Below are positions 8,704-18,025 of a stretch of 64,000 nt of DNA, one piece after another (position 1 is the first letter of the stretch; each line of letters starts with the position of its first letter). The notes under the pieces were generated by a model. The model was not told where the DNA came from. It saw nothing but the letters and a program-made list of their open reading frames with translations, and ran no database searches. The stretch covers positions 94,045 to 158,044 of the forward strand of contig JAFXFC010000001.1 in assembly GCA_017513525.1 (NCBI GenBank). The letters are read 5' to 3'. A program made the translations under genes and the position numbers. This DNA comes from Clostridia bacterium (lineage in GTDB: Bacteria; Bacillota; Clostridia; Oscillospirales; Acutalibacteraceae).

Positions 8704-9897
8704 TTATTTGTTCAATAGCCAGTCTGCAACATCAATAATTTTAACGCCCTCATATTGATATTCGGGGTTTCTTGTTCGTGCTATTACCATTTTGGGATAG
8801 GCGTCTTTAATTTTAAGAAGAGGCTCTATCTCTCGCTTAAAGGTTTCGGGCAGAGTTATGTTGTCAGAAACCTGAATATAGATCTTCTCGTTTCTTTTTA
8901 ATGCAACGAAATCGATCTCTGTTTTATACAAAACGCCGACATAAACCTCATAGCCTCGTCGGAGCAATTCCATTGCAACGATATTCTCGATCACTCTGCC
9001 GCTGTCTGAGTTTTTTGTGCCAAGCTTGGCGTAACGGAAGGTATGGTCACTTAAATAATACTTATCATTGGTTGTAAGATACTTTTTACCTTTAATATCA
9101 TATCTTCGGAACTTATAGAAAGCAAAAGCGTTACAAAGAAATTGAAGATAATTACCAACAGTCTTATGATTGATTTTATCCTTGTTTGATGTCAGTGTAT
9201 CCGTAATGCTTCTTGCAGAGGTTAAATTTGATACATTGTCCATTAAGAACTGAGAAAGTCTGTCCATCAAAGCAGGATTTTTGATATTATACTTTTGTCT
9301 TATATCCCTTAAAATCAAGGTATCAAAAACATTTTCAATATAATCAAATTTATCTTCCTGTTCTTTATACAGATATGAACCTGCCATACCGCCCTCAATC
9401 ATGTAATTATCAAAAGCAGTATATTTGTCCGTAAGTCCGAAGTAATGAACATACTCGGCAAATGAAAAAGGATATATCTTAATTTCAAAGGTTCTGCCCG
9501 TAAACAATGTTGCCAAATCTGAACTGAGCAAGAAAGCATTGGAACCCGTGATATAAATATCGTACATTTCGGTTGCATGCAAATTGTTTATGCACAGTTC
9601 AAAGTTATCGCACATTTGGATTTCATCAATTAAAACGAAATTCTCTTTGTTTTCTATATAGTTATTTTCGATATATTCGTTAAGAGCCTTATATTCCTTT
9701 AGAGTGTCATATTTAGATAAATTAAAGTTGATATGGATAATATTGGCGTTTTGAATATTCTTCTGCACATAAGCCTTGAAGGCTTCCAATAACTTCGATT
9801 TTCCTGAACGCCTTACACCCGTTAATACTTTTATATCAGGTGTTCCGATTACATTTATCATTTTGTTCAGGTAATTGCTTCGATCAATCAATTTCAT
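8704..9897 (-). CDS. AAA+ ATPase with C-terminal DUF4143 nuclease-like domain
   Basis: 397-aa protein with Walker A GVRRSGKSKLL (about residues 27-37), Walker B FVLIDEIQMC and a sensor-like ITGSNAFLLSSDLATLFTGR. The C-terminal half is the DUF4143 module (VIENIVAMELLRRGYEVYVG, then EIDFVA as in restriction-endonuclease-like folds). This family is widespread in gut anaerobes, often in many copies, with no firm function. It is a monocistronic gene on a flipped context: neighbours are unrelated and a promoter lies directly upstream. Confidence 0.85.
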   Translation of the reverse strand: MKLIDRSNYLNKMINVIGTPDIKVLTGVRRSGKSKLLEAFKAYVQKNIQNANIIHINFNLSKYDTLKEYKALNEYIENNYIENKENFVLIDEIQMCDNFELCINNLHATEMYDIYITGSNAFLLSSDLATLFTGRTFEIKIYPFSFAEYVHYFGLTDKYTAFDNYMIEGGMAGSYLYKEQEDKFDYIENVFDTLILRDIRQKYNIKNPALMDRLSQFLMDNVSNLTSARSITDTLTSNKDKINHKTVGNYLQFLCNAFAFYKFRRYDIKGKKYLTTNDKYYLSDHTFRYAKLGTKNSDSGRVIENIVAMELLRRGYEVYVGVLYKTEIDFVALKRNEKIYIQVSDNITLPETFKREIEPLLKIKDAYPKMVIARTRNPEYQYEGVKIIDVADWLLNK

Positions 9898-9918
9898 AAA
9901 AACTCACCTCGCAAAGTT

Positions 9919-9947
9919 ATTATACCACACTCACTTCCCAAAATCAA
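9919..9947 (-). promoter_or_regulatory. Sigma-A type promoter of the DUF4143 ATPase gene
   Basis: Leftward TTGATT (9942-9947), a 17-base spacer and TATAAT (9919-9924) lie about 20 bases before the ATG. The promoter overlaps an imperfect dyad (ACTTCCCAAAA ... TTTGGGAAGT, 9933-9971), which could be an operator. Confidence 0.6.
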
Positions 9948-10069
9948 CAGATTTTCATTTTTGGGAAGTTGTTGATTGTTGCAATCGGTATAAATGAAAA
10001 GAGGTGCAGCCCCATTTAATGAGGTTACACCATATTTCAAAAATATTTTCTTATTTGCACTTGGCTAAT

Positions 10070-10900
10070 TTAATAAGCAGTTATTTCACAGGTGGATTTT
10101 TCCGTCATAATAAGTTCACCGTAAGAGGGGGCTTTTATGAAGCCTGATTTCGGGTTTTTGATGCTGATAACGGGTGAGAGGAGCTGAGCTTCCACATCAC
10201 TTTTTTCAAATGAAAGGTCTGCGCCGTCCATTGTGCAGTTTATAAGCTTCAGTCCTTCGCAGTAGCAAAGAGGCTGTGTGCCTGAAATCTTACAGTTTAT
10301 GAAGGTAAGATTTTTAGAATACCATGCAAGATATTCACCGTTTATAATGCTGTCTTTGACAACAATATTCTCACCGTGCCAGAAAGCATCCTTTGTATCG
10401 AAATTACAGTTTTGGAAGATGCAGTTTTTTATGTACTGAAAGGAGTATTTACCTTTAAGCGTTACATTATTAAAGGTAAGATTTTCGGCTTTCATCATAA
10501 AATATTCACCCTCGGCAGATGAATCTGTGATATTAATATTTTTTGAAAACCAGCCGTATTCGGGAGAAATTATGCTGCTGTCGGAGATTGAAATTCTGTC
10601 ACATTCACGAAGCGCTTTTATTCCGTGCATTTTTGTGTTTTTTATTTCAATATCAGTTGAATACCAGAGAGCTGCTCTGCAAAGAGATGTCATTTCACAG
10701 CTGTTTATTTTTAATGTATGAGTGTGCCAGAACGGATATCTGAGGTTAAAATAGCATCCGTCAGTTTCGATATTACGGCTTTCCTTAAAAGCACTTTCAC
10801 CGTCTTGGGGGCCGTCAAAACGGCAGTTAACAGCCGTAACACCGTCACTACCGTATAATGCTCTTTCTTCGTCAAAGGTTTTGTTTTTTATAACTTCCAT
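10070..10900 (-). CDS. DUF3737 family right-handed beta-helix protein
   Basis: 276-aa protein matching the DUF3737 family by its start (KNKTFDEERALYG), the block FDGPQDGESAFKESRNIE and YPFWHTHTLKINSCEMT. The body is a run of short repeats of the form 'x-I-x-N-[CS]-x-[IM]-x-G', which fold as a parallel beta-helix. No signal peptide. Function in the family is not established. GGAGAG precedes the ATG. It stands alone, 18 bases beyond the azlD stop, and could be the last gene of the azlCD unit's neighbourhood, although the direction is the same and the gap too short to exclude co-transcription. Confidence 0.82.
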   Translation of the reverse strand: MEVIKNKTFDEERALYGSDGVTAVNCRFDGPQDGESAFKESRNIETDGCYFNLRYPFWHTHTLKINSCEMTSLCRAALWYSTDIEIKNTKMHGIKALRECDRISISDSSIISPEYGWFSKNINITDSSAEGEYFMMKAENLTFNNVTLKGKYSFQYIKNCIFQNCNFDTKDAFWHGENIVVKDSIINGEYLAWYSKNLTFINCKISGTQPLCYCEGLKLINCTMDGADLSFEKSDVEAQLLSPVISIKNPKSGFIKAPSYGELIMTEKSTCEITAY

Positions 10901-10918
10901 TTATTTTCTCTCCAAAAA

Positions 10919-11233
10919 CTATAAATTCATTATTATAAGCTCTGTGATAAAAACGGTAACACAGCAGGAAACTGCTACCTTGAAAAGATCAAAGCCGATG
11001 GCGGCGGTAATTATTCCGACGGCGAGGGCTAATGCTCCCGATATCGGGGACTGTGTTGCGGTTATTATCGCGGGGAATGTCATAACAGCAAGAGTAACAT
11101 ACGGTACATAATATAAAAATGATTTTATAAAGCGGTTCTTTATGGGTTTTCTGAGTAAAGTCATGGGAAGAGCTCTTATTAAATATGAAACCGCACCCAT
11201 AATGAGGATATAGATATAAATATTTTTTGTCAT
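10919..11233 (-). CDS. azlD: AzlD-type branched-chain amino acid export subunit
   Basis: Small hydrophobic subunit that works with AzlC to export branched-chain amino acids. The 104-aa product has four apparent membrane helices and the family motif YLIRALPMTLLRK near the N-terminus. I chose the ATG at 11233 because it overlaps the azlC stop (ATGA) and has GAGGAGGAAA upstream within azlC; a longer in-frame extension would lie inside azlC. Confidence 0.88.
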   Translation of the reverse strand: MTKNIYIYILIMGAVSYLIRALPMTLLRKPIKNRFIKSFLYYVPYVTLAVMTFPAIITATQSPISGALALAVGIITAAIGFDLFKVAVSCCVTVFITELIIMNL

Positions 11234-11970
11234 GCTGCCGTTTCCTCCTCTTCGTCTTTTCTCGGGAAGAAAATTGCTGCAGCACCCGCTATTAAAACTG
11301 TAAGAATTATGGTTCTTGTTCCCTCTGCTATATCGCAAATAAAAGGAAACTTACTTGCCGCAAAGCTTAATATAAAGCTTATTACAACAAGGGCAGCTAT
11401 TATTTTGTCTTTTTTTGCAGGGGGGATAAAAACAGCCATAAACATACCGTAAAGGGCAACACTCAAAGCACTGACCAAAGAAGCAGAAAGGATATTTCCC
11501 GCTATAATGCCTAATGCCGTACCTATTGCCCATAAGGGGACTGCCGTTATTGAACCGCCGTAGTGGTAATAGGGGTTAAAAGCTCCCTTTCTTGCAATAG
11601 AAATTCCGAAAAGCTCGTCTGTTATATACATTGCTGAAAGCGGTCTGTGAATAAACGGCATATCGGGGGAAGCCTTCTGACTTAAAGCACAGGACATGAG
11701 CATATATCTTGCATTTGCTACAAAGGTGGCAATAGCTACTTCTATATATGAGGCATTTGCGGCAATAAGAGTAAATGCTACATATTCACCCGCTGAGGCT
11801 GAACATAATACACTTGCAAGAAAGCCCTGAAAAGGGGAAAGTCCCGCATTTTTTGCAACTACACCGAGAGAAAAGGCAACGGCAAAGTAGCCGAGCCCTA
11901 TGGGGAGTCCGTCTTTAAGACCTTCGAGTAAGGCAGTTTTATTTGATTTTATTGAATAAACGGTGTTCAT
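11230..11970 (-). CDS. azlC: AzlC family branched-chain amino acid exporter
   Basis: 246-aa inner membrane protein with the typical opening GLKDGLPIGLGYFAVAFSLG and about six hydrophobic segments. The segment SASAGEYVAFTLIA matches the AzlC family. It forms a translationally coupled pair with azlD by a 4-base overlap. The C-terminus ends in a charged KDEEEE tail. Substrate is assigned by family (leucine, isoleucine, valine or azaleucine); other amino acids are possible. Confidence 0.9.
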   Translation of the reverse strand: MNTVYSIKSNKTALLEGLKDGLPIGLGYFAVAFSLGVVAKNAGLSPFQGFLASVLCSASAGEYVAFTLIAANASYIEVAIATFVANARYMLMSCALSQKASPDMPFIHRPLSAMYITDELFGISIARKGAFNPYYHYGGSITAVPLWAIGTALGIIAGNILSASLVSALSVALYGMFMAVFIPPAKKDKIIAALVVISFILSFAASKFPFICDIAEGTRTIILTVLIAGAAAIFFPRKDEEEETAA

Positions 11971-12048
11971 TTCGGCAATAAACCTTCTTAATATATTACA
12001 TCACAGAATTTTAACACCCTTTTATATGATTTTCAATAGAAAATTAAT

Positions 12049-12078
12049 ACTCTCCCGAAAAAATGATTCCGGGAGAGT
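12049..12078 (-). terminator. Terminator of the Gfo/Idh oxidoreductase gene
   Basis: A 9-bp stem (12049-12057/12070-12078) sits just beyond the stop codon of the leftward gene. Confidence 0.65.
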
Positions 12079-12087
12079 AAATTAATA

Positions 12088-13173
12088 TCAGAAGCGAGGT
12101 ATTTCAATTGCCGTGCCGCCGTTTACAGCGGATTCATGGGCAAGTACACCGGGAAGTGACATATTGATAGCAAAATCAACATCAAGCTCGGGCTTTTCGC
12201 CTGTTTTAAGGCAACGGATGAATTCTTCGACCATCTTATGGTCTGCACCGCCGTGACCTTCCTTGCTTTCGCCTTCATATGCAGAATTTACGGGAATTTC
12301 TATTTTCTTTGAGAAGGTGCCGGGGATAGACTGAAGATTTGCATAGGAGTAAGCATCGTCAACAACCTGAAGTCTGCCTGTTTCTATTGCACCCTTTGTG
12401 CCACAGATACGGAAATTGTGGTCGTAGCTTGTGTATGCACCGAAGGAAACGAGTATTCTTATAACAGCGCCTTTTTCAGTCTTTATGAGTGCCACGCCTG
12501 TTGATTTGATGTTCGGGAAATAGGGGTTATAAATAGTGTCGGCTTCCATGCCCGAAACGCTGACACACTTGTCATTCATTATGTAAAGAAGAGGTCCTAA
12601 TTCATGAGTTAAATATTTTACTGCGGGGTTTATTGTTCTCCAGTGTCCCTCTGGGTAATTATCGGGAGCAAATTCTTCGGGGTCCATTGCATGAAGGTAT
12701 TCGGCTTCAGCATATGATATTTCACCGAAAAGACCCTGCTCGTGCATCTTTTTCCATGTTTCAATGAATGCCCAGAAACAGCAGTTTTCTGCTGCCATGT
12801 ATATAAGCTCGGGATGTGCGTTACAGCATTCCTTTAATATTCTTGCCTCTTCAACGGAGTTTACCGACGGGATCTCGCTTAAAACGTGCTTGCCTGCTTC
12901 CATTGCTTTTTTTACTATCGGCACATGGTAAACGGCTTCCGTTGCAACGATAACTGCATCAATATCGCATTTAAGCAGTTCGTCATAGTCTGAAAGCTTT
13001 ATTATATCGTAACCGCTAAGCCCTGTTAATTCAGCGTAGCCTTTTTCAAGAATTTCGGGGTTGTGATCACATGCGGCAACAAGTCTGGTTCCGGGAATGG
13101 TAAAAAGCTCTCTTGCTATTGCAGTGCCGCGGCCAAGACCTACAACACCGAGTTTTATTATCTTATCACTCAT
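12088..13173 (-). CDS. Gfo/Idh/MocA family NAD(P)-dependent oxidoreductase
   Basis: A sugar or inositol-type dehydrogenase. The Rossmann motif GLGRGTAIARELFTI sits at the N-terminus, and the substrate-binding domain includes EIPSVNSVEEARIL (the EKP-like position reads EIP) and HELGPLLYI. About 361 aa with the ATG at 13173; the RBS AAAGGAGATG lies 7 bases upstream, while the upstream in-frame ATG lacks one. The catalytic Lys of the EKP motif appears replaced by Ile, which is common in subfamilies that act as sugar-modifying enzymes with other mechanisms. Substrate unknown. Confidence 0.85.
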   Translation of the reverse strand: MSDKIIKLGVVGLGRGTAIARELFTIPGTRLVAACDHNPEILEKGYAELTGLSGYDIIKLSDYDELLKCDIDAVIVATEAVYHVPIVKKAMEAGKHVLSEIPSVNSVEEARILKECCNAHPELIYMAAENCCFWAFIETWKKMHEQGLFGEISYAEAEYLHAMDPEEFAPDNYPEGHWRTINPAVKYLTHELGPLLYIMNDKCVSVSGMEADTIYNPYFPNIKSTGVALIKTEKGAVIRILVSFGAYTSYDHNFRICGTKGAIETGRLQVVDDAYSYANLQSIPGTFSKKIEIPVNSAYEGESKEGHGGADHKMVEEFIRCLKTGEKPELDVDFAINMSLPGVLAHESAVNGGTAIEIPRF

Positions 13174-13236
13174 AAGTGCATCTCCTTTTGTGTGTTTTTT
13201 GCAGTATATCAAATTATTAAAAAAGTTTCAATAAAT

Positions 13237-13809
13237 TTATAAAATTCCTCCTTGAAAAATCAGATTTACAATAAGATATATTACCCCTGAACAAAGCATT
13301 ACGGGAATGGGAGAGAGCTTTGTTTTTCTGAGGATAATAAATGCTGCAACAAAAATTACAAGGCTTATTATATCAAAGGAAGAAAAAGATAATTCACCGT
13401 TGGAAAATACGGCATACTGTAGAATAGAAAGCCCTGCCGAAAGGATAAGTCCTATTGTTGCAGGACGGATGCTTTTTAATATGCTCTGAAGGGTTTTTGC
13501 TCCCTTATATTTATAATAAATGAAAGCAAGAAGAGAACAGATGATACAGGACGGAAGAATACTGCCTGCAGTTGCAAGAAGAGCGCCGGGTAAGCCTGCT
13601 ATTTTGGTGCCTACGAAGGTGGCGGCGTTGACAGCTATGGGGCCCGGAGTCATTTCGGCGATTGTTGTAAGATCGGAAAATTCACTCATTGTGAGCCACA
13701 TATTGGTATCGACGACCTGTTCTCGTATAAGAGCTATTGCGGCATACCCTCCGCCCACAGAGAAAAGACCGACCTGTAAAAAGGCAAGAAATAATTTAAG
13801 ATATATCAT
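13237..13809 (-). CDS. ChrA-type chromate transporter, short form
   Basis: 190-aa membrane protein with the ChrA motif FSVGGGYAAIALIREQVV and the block TIAEMTPGPIAVNAATFVG. Short ChrA halves usually act as a heteromeric pair; the partner gene directly precedes it and overlaps it by 4 bases (ATGA). Annotated as a chromate transporter by family, although in anaerobes the natural anion is uncertain. Confidence 0.87.
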   Translation of the reverse strand: MIYLKLFLAFLQVGLFSVGGGYAAIALIREQVVDTNMWLTMSEFSDLTTIAEMTPGPIAVNAATFVGTKIAGLPGALLATAGSILPSCIICSLLAFIYYKYKGAKTLQSILKSIRPATIGLILSAGLSILQYAVFSNGELSFSSFDIISLVIFVAAFIILRKTKLSPIPVMLCSGVIYLIVNLIFQGGIL

Positions 13810-14387
13810 TTCTTCACCGCCTTTTTGTTCTTTATAAGAACGGTCACAAAGCCTATTGCGGCGGCGCAGAGAATAATCAGAATTACATTGATTTTCAGGA
13901 AAAACACTGCAGTAAATGATACTGCAATAAGGATAATTTCAAATATTTTTCTGTTTTTAACATAGTCCTTTGAAAGTGAGCATACAACATCAAGTATTAC
14001 CGCGGCAACACCTGCCTGCATACCTTTAAGTATCAGTGCAACATAAGGGTTTTCGGAAAACGCATTATAGAAAAAGGATATAACGGAAATTATCACAAGA
14101 GGGGGAATGACAGTGCCGAGAGTGGCGGCTATAATCCCCATGATACCGCCGAGCTTCTTTCCTACTATAACTGCGGCATTGACTGCAATAGCGCCAGGTG
14201 AAGACTGTGCAATTGAAGTAATATCAAGCATTTCCTGTTCTTCTATCCAATGATATTCATCAACAAATTTTTTCTTCATCAATGTCACGATTACAAAGCC
14301 GCCCCCAAAGGTGAAGGTACTTATATAAAGCATAGAAAAAAACAGCTTTAATAAAATTCTTGTTTTGGAATTTTCTTTCTCAGACAT
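13806..14387 (-). CDS. ChrA-type chromate transporter, short form (partner)
   Basis: 193-aa paralogue of the downstream gene, with FTFGGGFVIVTLMKKKFVD and SIAQSSPGAIAVNAAVIVG at matching positions. The two short genes together correspond to one full-length ChrA in other bacteria. It starts 4 bases after the ZIP-family gene stop, so the three transporters may share one transcript. Confidence 0.87.
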   Translation of the reverse strand: MSEKENSKTRILLKLFFSMLYISTFTFGGGFVIVTLMKKKFVDEYHWIEEQEMLDITSIAQSSPGAIAVNAAVIVGKKLGGIMGIIAATLGTVIPPLVIISVISFFYNAFSENPYVALILKGMQAGVAAVILDVVCSLSKDYVKNRKIFEIILIAVSFTAVFFLKINVILIILCAAAIGFVTVLIKNKKAVKK

Positions 14388-14391
14388 TTTA

Positions 14392-15147
14392 TCACCCTAA
14401 AAGAACATCGGTTACAAGCATTACCGAGAAGCCTACAAGAAGTGCGTATGTTGCGCCTCTCTGACTTCCGTGACCGTGAGTTTCGGAAAGCATTTCATCA
14501 CTTACAACATAAAGCATCGTGCCGCCTGCAAAGGCTAAAGCTACGGGGAGAACAACATTTGAAATGCTTACGGCAAAATATCCTACAAGCGTTCCCACGA
14601 CCTCTACAATGCCTGTTATCATTGCAATAACAAAGGTTTTTACGGGTTTTACACCTGCCGAGAGCATAGGTCCTATGATTATCATACCCTCCGGGATGTT
14701 CTGAAGAGCAATTCCTATTGCAATCATAAGAGCCCCCGAGGTGTCTCCCGAGCCGAAGCCGACACCTGCGGCGATTCCTTCAGGGAGATTGTGTATTGCA
14801 ATTGCCAGAACAAATAAAATCACCTTGTTGAGATTGGTTTTTCTGTGCTCCTCCGTGTCATCGGGTCCCACCAATTTATGAAGATGGGGAACTAATTTGT
14901 CGATAAGATTAAGACAGGCGGCACCGAGGAAGATACCGATAATGGTTTTTAACAGGGCAAGCTCTCCGCCGTATTCGAGGGAAGGCAGAATAAGCCCTAT
15001 AACGGAAGCCGCAAGCATTATGCCTGCCGCAAATGATAAAACGATATCCGAAAATTTATGTGAAATTTTTTTGAATATAAATCCCAGCATCGCACCGATA
15101 ACGGTAGCACCGCCAACGCCCAGTGCAGTTAAAATAACAAGCTTCAT
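14392..15147 (-). CDS. ZIP family divalent metal transporter
   Basis: About 251-aa membrane protein of the ZIP (ZupT/GufA-like) family that imports zinc or other divalent metals. The metal-binding helix motifs are visible: HNLPEGIAAGVGFG in helix 4 and QNIPEGMIIIGP in helix 5. A His-containing loop (HLHKLVGPDDTEEHRK) lies between helices 3 and 4. I chose the ATG at 15147, preceded by AGGAGGG, rather than one 21 bases upstream. It heads the transporter group of ZIP and two ChrA genes. Confidence 0.9.
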   Translation of the reverse strand: MKLVILTALGVGGATVIGAMLGFIFKKISHKFSDIVLSFAAGIMLAASVIGLILPSLEYGGELALLKTIIGIFLGAACLNLIDKLVPHLHKLVGPDDTEEHRKTNLNKVILFVLAIAIHNLPEGIAAGVGFGSGDTSGALMIAIGIALQNIPEGMIIIGPMLSAGVKPVKTFVIAMITGIVEVVGTLVGYFAVSISNVVLPVALAFAGGTMLYVVSDEMLSETHGHGSQRGATYALLVGFSVMLVTDVLLG

Positions 15148-15199
15148 AAAAACCCTCCTATTCTGCATTATAATAACTTATTCCCGATAAAAAATCAAT

Positions 15200-15219
15200 A
15201 ACCGCAAAAGATTGCGGTC
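15200..15219 (-). terminator. Terminator of the PHP phosphoesterase gene
   Basis: An 8-bp stem (15200-15207/15212-15219) is followed, reading leftward, by a T-rich run. It lies just past the stop codon at 15231. Confidence 0.65.
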
Positions 15220-15230
15220 ATTGGTTCTGA

Positions 15231-16181
15231 TTATTTTTTCAGTTTATCAACAAAATATGCGTTTGTGTCGGCGGGGAGACCGTGTTCGTCCTTTGCCGAT
15301 ACTCTTACATAAATAGAGTTTTCGGGAACATCGCATTCGGCTTCTTCAATATAGGCGTCTTTTTCCGCAATTCTTGTCACGGCGCGTCTTGAGCCGAAAA
15401 CAAAATCTATTTTTTTGACCGGAGAGGTCTTTATATGAATTTTTCCGTCTTCATACCACATCTCTTTTATTTCGGGACCCTGTGAAGCATAGAAATTTCC
15501 GTTTTTAAGTGCCGAAATGATGTTCTCATAAGTGAGCGACTCTGCTTTTATAACCGTAAAACCGCCGAAGGAATCGCAGTAGAGAGAGTCTTCAGGATAT
15601 CTGTTGTGATTATCGTCTGTTGCAATGCAGTAAATTCTTTCTCCGTAACGAAGCATTTCGTCATATACCATAGGCACATAATCCTGATAGCCCACGGCAA
15701 TGCAGCCGAAATTGCATATTTCCATTGCATCCATGCCGTGATAGTTTATATAATCGGAGAAATCCTCAAGTGACCAGTTGGGGTGATTGTAGGTGACAAA
15801 AAATCCCTTTTCCTTTGCCTCTTTCATAAGCCGTGAGATATTCTCGGGAGTGTATGTATCTTCATCTCCGAGATCGGGCTGAGGTGTTCCCTGCTTTTTT
15901 GCAATAAGACAGAAATGACAGGTCTTTTTATAGCCTCTGCCGGTATCTTCAGTTTCAGTTACATCTATTTCATAGCCGTCAAGAGCAAGAAAGTTTTCGT
16001 CTGTAAGATATGACTGTGAATGCAGTGTTCGGTGATCGGTAAATGCAATGACCGAGTATCCGTGACGCATATATTTTTCTTTTAATTCTTCGGGTGTCCA
16101 CTGTCCGTCAGAAAAGGTGGAATGACAGTGAAGATTTGCTTTGTAAAAATTTCCGTTTTCGGGTAAAAGATACTTTTTCAT
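15231..16181 (-). CDS. PHP domain metal-dependent phosphoesterase
   Basis: 316-aa protein with the first PHP motif NLHCHSTFSDGQWTPEEL and a second motif VIAFTDHRTLHSQS, both carrying metal-binding His and Asp residues. Further conserved pieces are VTYNHPNWS and CIATDDNHN. Such proteins hydrolyse nucleotide or sugar phosphates, but the substrate cannot be told. An AAAAGGAG site precedes the ATG. It is divergent from the MFS-like operon. Confidence 0.87.
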   Translation of the reverse strand: MKKYLLPENGNFYKANLHCHSTFSDGQWTPEELKEKYMRHGYSVIAFTDHRTLHSQSYLTDENFLALDGYEIDVTETEDTGRGYKKTCHFCLIAKKQGTPQPDLGDEDTYTPENISRLMKEAKEKGFFVTYNHPNWSLEDFSDYINYHGMDAMEICNFGCIAVGYQDYVPMVYDEMLRYGERIYCIATDDNHNRYPEDSLYCDSFGGFTVIKAESLTYENIISALKNGNFYASQGPEIKEMWYEDGKIHIKTSPVKKIDFVFGSRRAVTRIAEKDAYIEEAECDVPENSIYVRVSAKDEHGLPADTNAYFVDKLKK

Positions 16182-16354
16182 AATAAAACGCTCCTTTTAA
16201 CAGATTGTAGCACTGTTAAAAACTAAAGTCATCAGTATATCCTACAGAAAATACTTTTTTGCTTTGTTTAAGTTTTACAAAAATTTTTTATTATAAAAAA
16301 CTGCTTTATTTCGATTATCTGAAAATATATAATAAAAGGAAAGGGGGAAATATT

Positions 16355-18025
16355 ATGGATGTAAAACAGCTTATCTTAAAGGTAAAGGATGTTCCCGATT
16401 ATATTAAAACTCACTGGAATACTCCGGGAGAGGGAGAGTATCTGACATTAAAAGAAATGGCGGCATATACCATATCGCAGGCAGGTACATATGTTTATGC
16501 CACGGCGGGAAACCTTATGACCTTTTCTGCATCATACTTCTGCGGTTCAATTATGGGTATTGCCGCAATGGATTTTTATTTTATTAACCTTGTGTCAACC
16601 ATTATAGGCTATGTACTTATGTTTACAAATCCCGTAGGAATGCTCATATATGAAAACCACGGAAGACTCAGTAAGGGTATGAAGATATTTGCACACTGCA
16701 CGTATCTCGGGCAGATCCTTATAGGCCTCGGATGCTATTTTATTCCCGAAAACACCTTTGAAGTGGTGATGATGGGACTTCCTCAGATAGCGGGAAACAT
16801 TCTTCTTGTAGGCGGTATAACGGGATATATTACATGGGCTATAAGAAGATTATTCTGTGCTAAATACGGCAGAGTGAAGCCGTTTATTATTATCTGCTCA
16901 ATTCCTTCGGCGATTATAGTTTCAATCATACCGTATCTTCCCGTAGACGGAATGTCTTATTCGGGCAAGCTTATAATGCTCCATTTTGCATTCACTCTTA
17001 TGAACTTCTTCTATAACAGCTTCATCGGAGTAAACGGTCTTGTTGCCTTTATGACTCCGAACTCTCAGGAAAGACAGAAGCTTCATTCAATAGTTCCCAT
17101 TATTACGGGACTTTTCCCTTCAATAATCAATATGTTTTTCCCCATTCTTATTGCAACAACGGGCGGATATCTCAATATTCTTACATATAAAATTTTTATC
17201 CCTATATTCGCATTAATCGGTGCTGTATTTTCTCTTGCTGCAATATTCTGCAAGGAAAGAGTTATTGAAGAAAATATTGAAACGAGAAAAAAGGTTAAAT
17301 TCTTTGAGGGTGCAAAGCACGCACTTAAGAATAAATATCTCTGGATAGTAAATGTTTCAAATGTTGTGGGTCAATGGCAATGGCTTACATCTTCTCTTCT
17401 TTCATGGTGGTTTATTTATTCACTTCGTATGGAGTGGTTTTCGGGTATTGCCGCAAACATCGTGGTCGTGGGTATGACTGCAGGTAACATACTTTGTCCC
17501 ATACTTACGGCACGTTTCCAGAAAAGAGATATTCTCATAGCCTCCAAGGCTGTCAGCCTTCTGACGGTACTCGGTGCCCTTCTTGCAGTAAAAACAGAAA
17601 GCATAATTATTTTCATGGTGTCAATATTCTTAAGAAATACCATTCAGCCCGTTGAAACGGGTATCACATCGGGACTGGGTGCTGATATTCAGAACTATCA
17701 CCACTGGAAATACGGTGAACGCTCCGACTCTCTTTCAGGTATATTCAGTTGGTTCTTAAATCCCATAAATATGGGTATCGGATATATAGTTCCGTGGCTT
17801 ATAGAGCTTACAGGCTTTACCTCAGACTGGGATGTTTTATACGATTCTGTTATTCTTAATAATGTGTTCAATATTTACACATGGTGTACTATTATAGGCA
17901 TAGTTCTTTTCACGGCACCTTATTTCTTCTACGATCTTACAAAAGAAAAGCACGATATGTGCGTAAGAGAACTTCAGGAACGACTTAAAAAAGCAGAAAA
18001 TGCAAAGGAGGAAACTGCCGTATGA
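16355..18025 (+). CDS. Large MFS/GPH-like membrane carrier
   Basis: 556-aa protein with about 12 hydrophobic segments, resembling sodium:glycoside (GPH-type) carriers of the major facilitator superfamily. The N-terminus has a recognisable signature, W-N-x-P-x-x-G-E-Y, which recurs in the second carrier at 33.9 kb. The ATG at 16355 is chosen for AAAGGGGG just upstream; the longer frame reaches back to a TTG with no ribosome site. The stop overlaps the ATG of the LRR lipoprotein gene (ATGA), so they form an operon. Substrate unknown, a sugar or glycoside being plausible. Confidence 0.75.
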   Translation: MDVKQLILKVKDVPDYIKTHWNTPGEGEYLTLKEMAAYTISQAGTYVYATAGNLMTFSASYFCGSIMGIAAMDFYFINLVSTIIGYVLMFTNPVGMLIYENHGRLSKGMKIFAHCTYLGQILIGLGCYFIPENTFEVVMMGLPQIAGNILLVGGITGYITWAIRRLFCAKYGRVKPFIIICSIPSAIIVSIIPYLPVDGMSYSGKLIMLHFAFTLMNFFYNSFIGVNGLVAFMTPNSQERQKLHSIVPIITGLFPSIINMFFPILIATTGGYLNILTYKIFIPIFALIGAVFSLAAIFCKERVIEENIETRKKVKFFEGAKHALKNKYLWIVNVSNVVGQWQWLTSSLLSWWFIYSLRMEWFSGIAANIVVVGMTAGNILCPILTARFQKRDILIASKAVSLLTVLGALLAVKTESIIIFMVSIFLRNTIQPVETGITSGLGADIQNYHHWKYGERSDSLSGIFSWFLNPINMGIGYIVPWLIELTGFTSDWDVLYDSVILNNVFNIYTWCTIIGIVLFTAPYFFYDLTKEKHDMCVRELQERLKKAENAKEETAV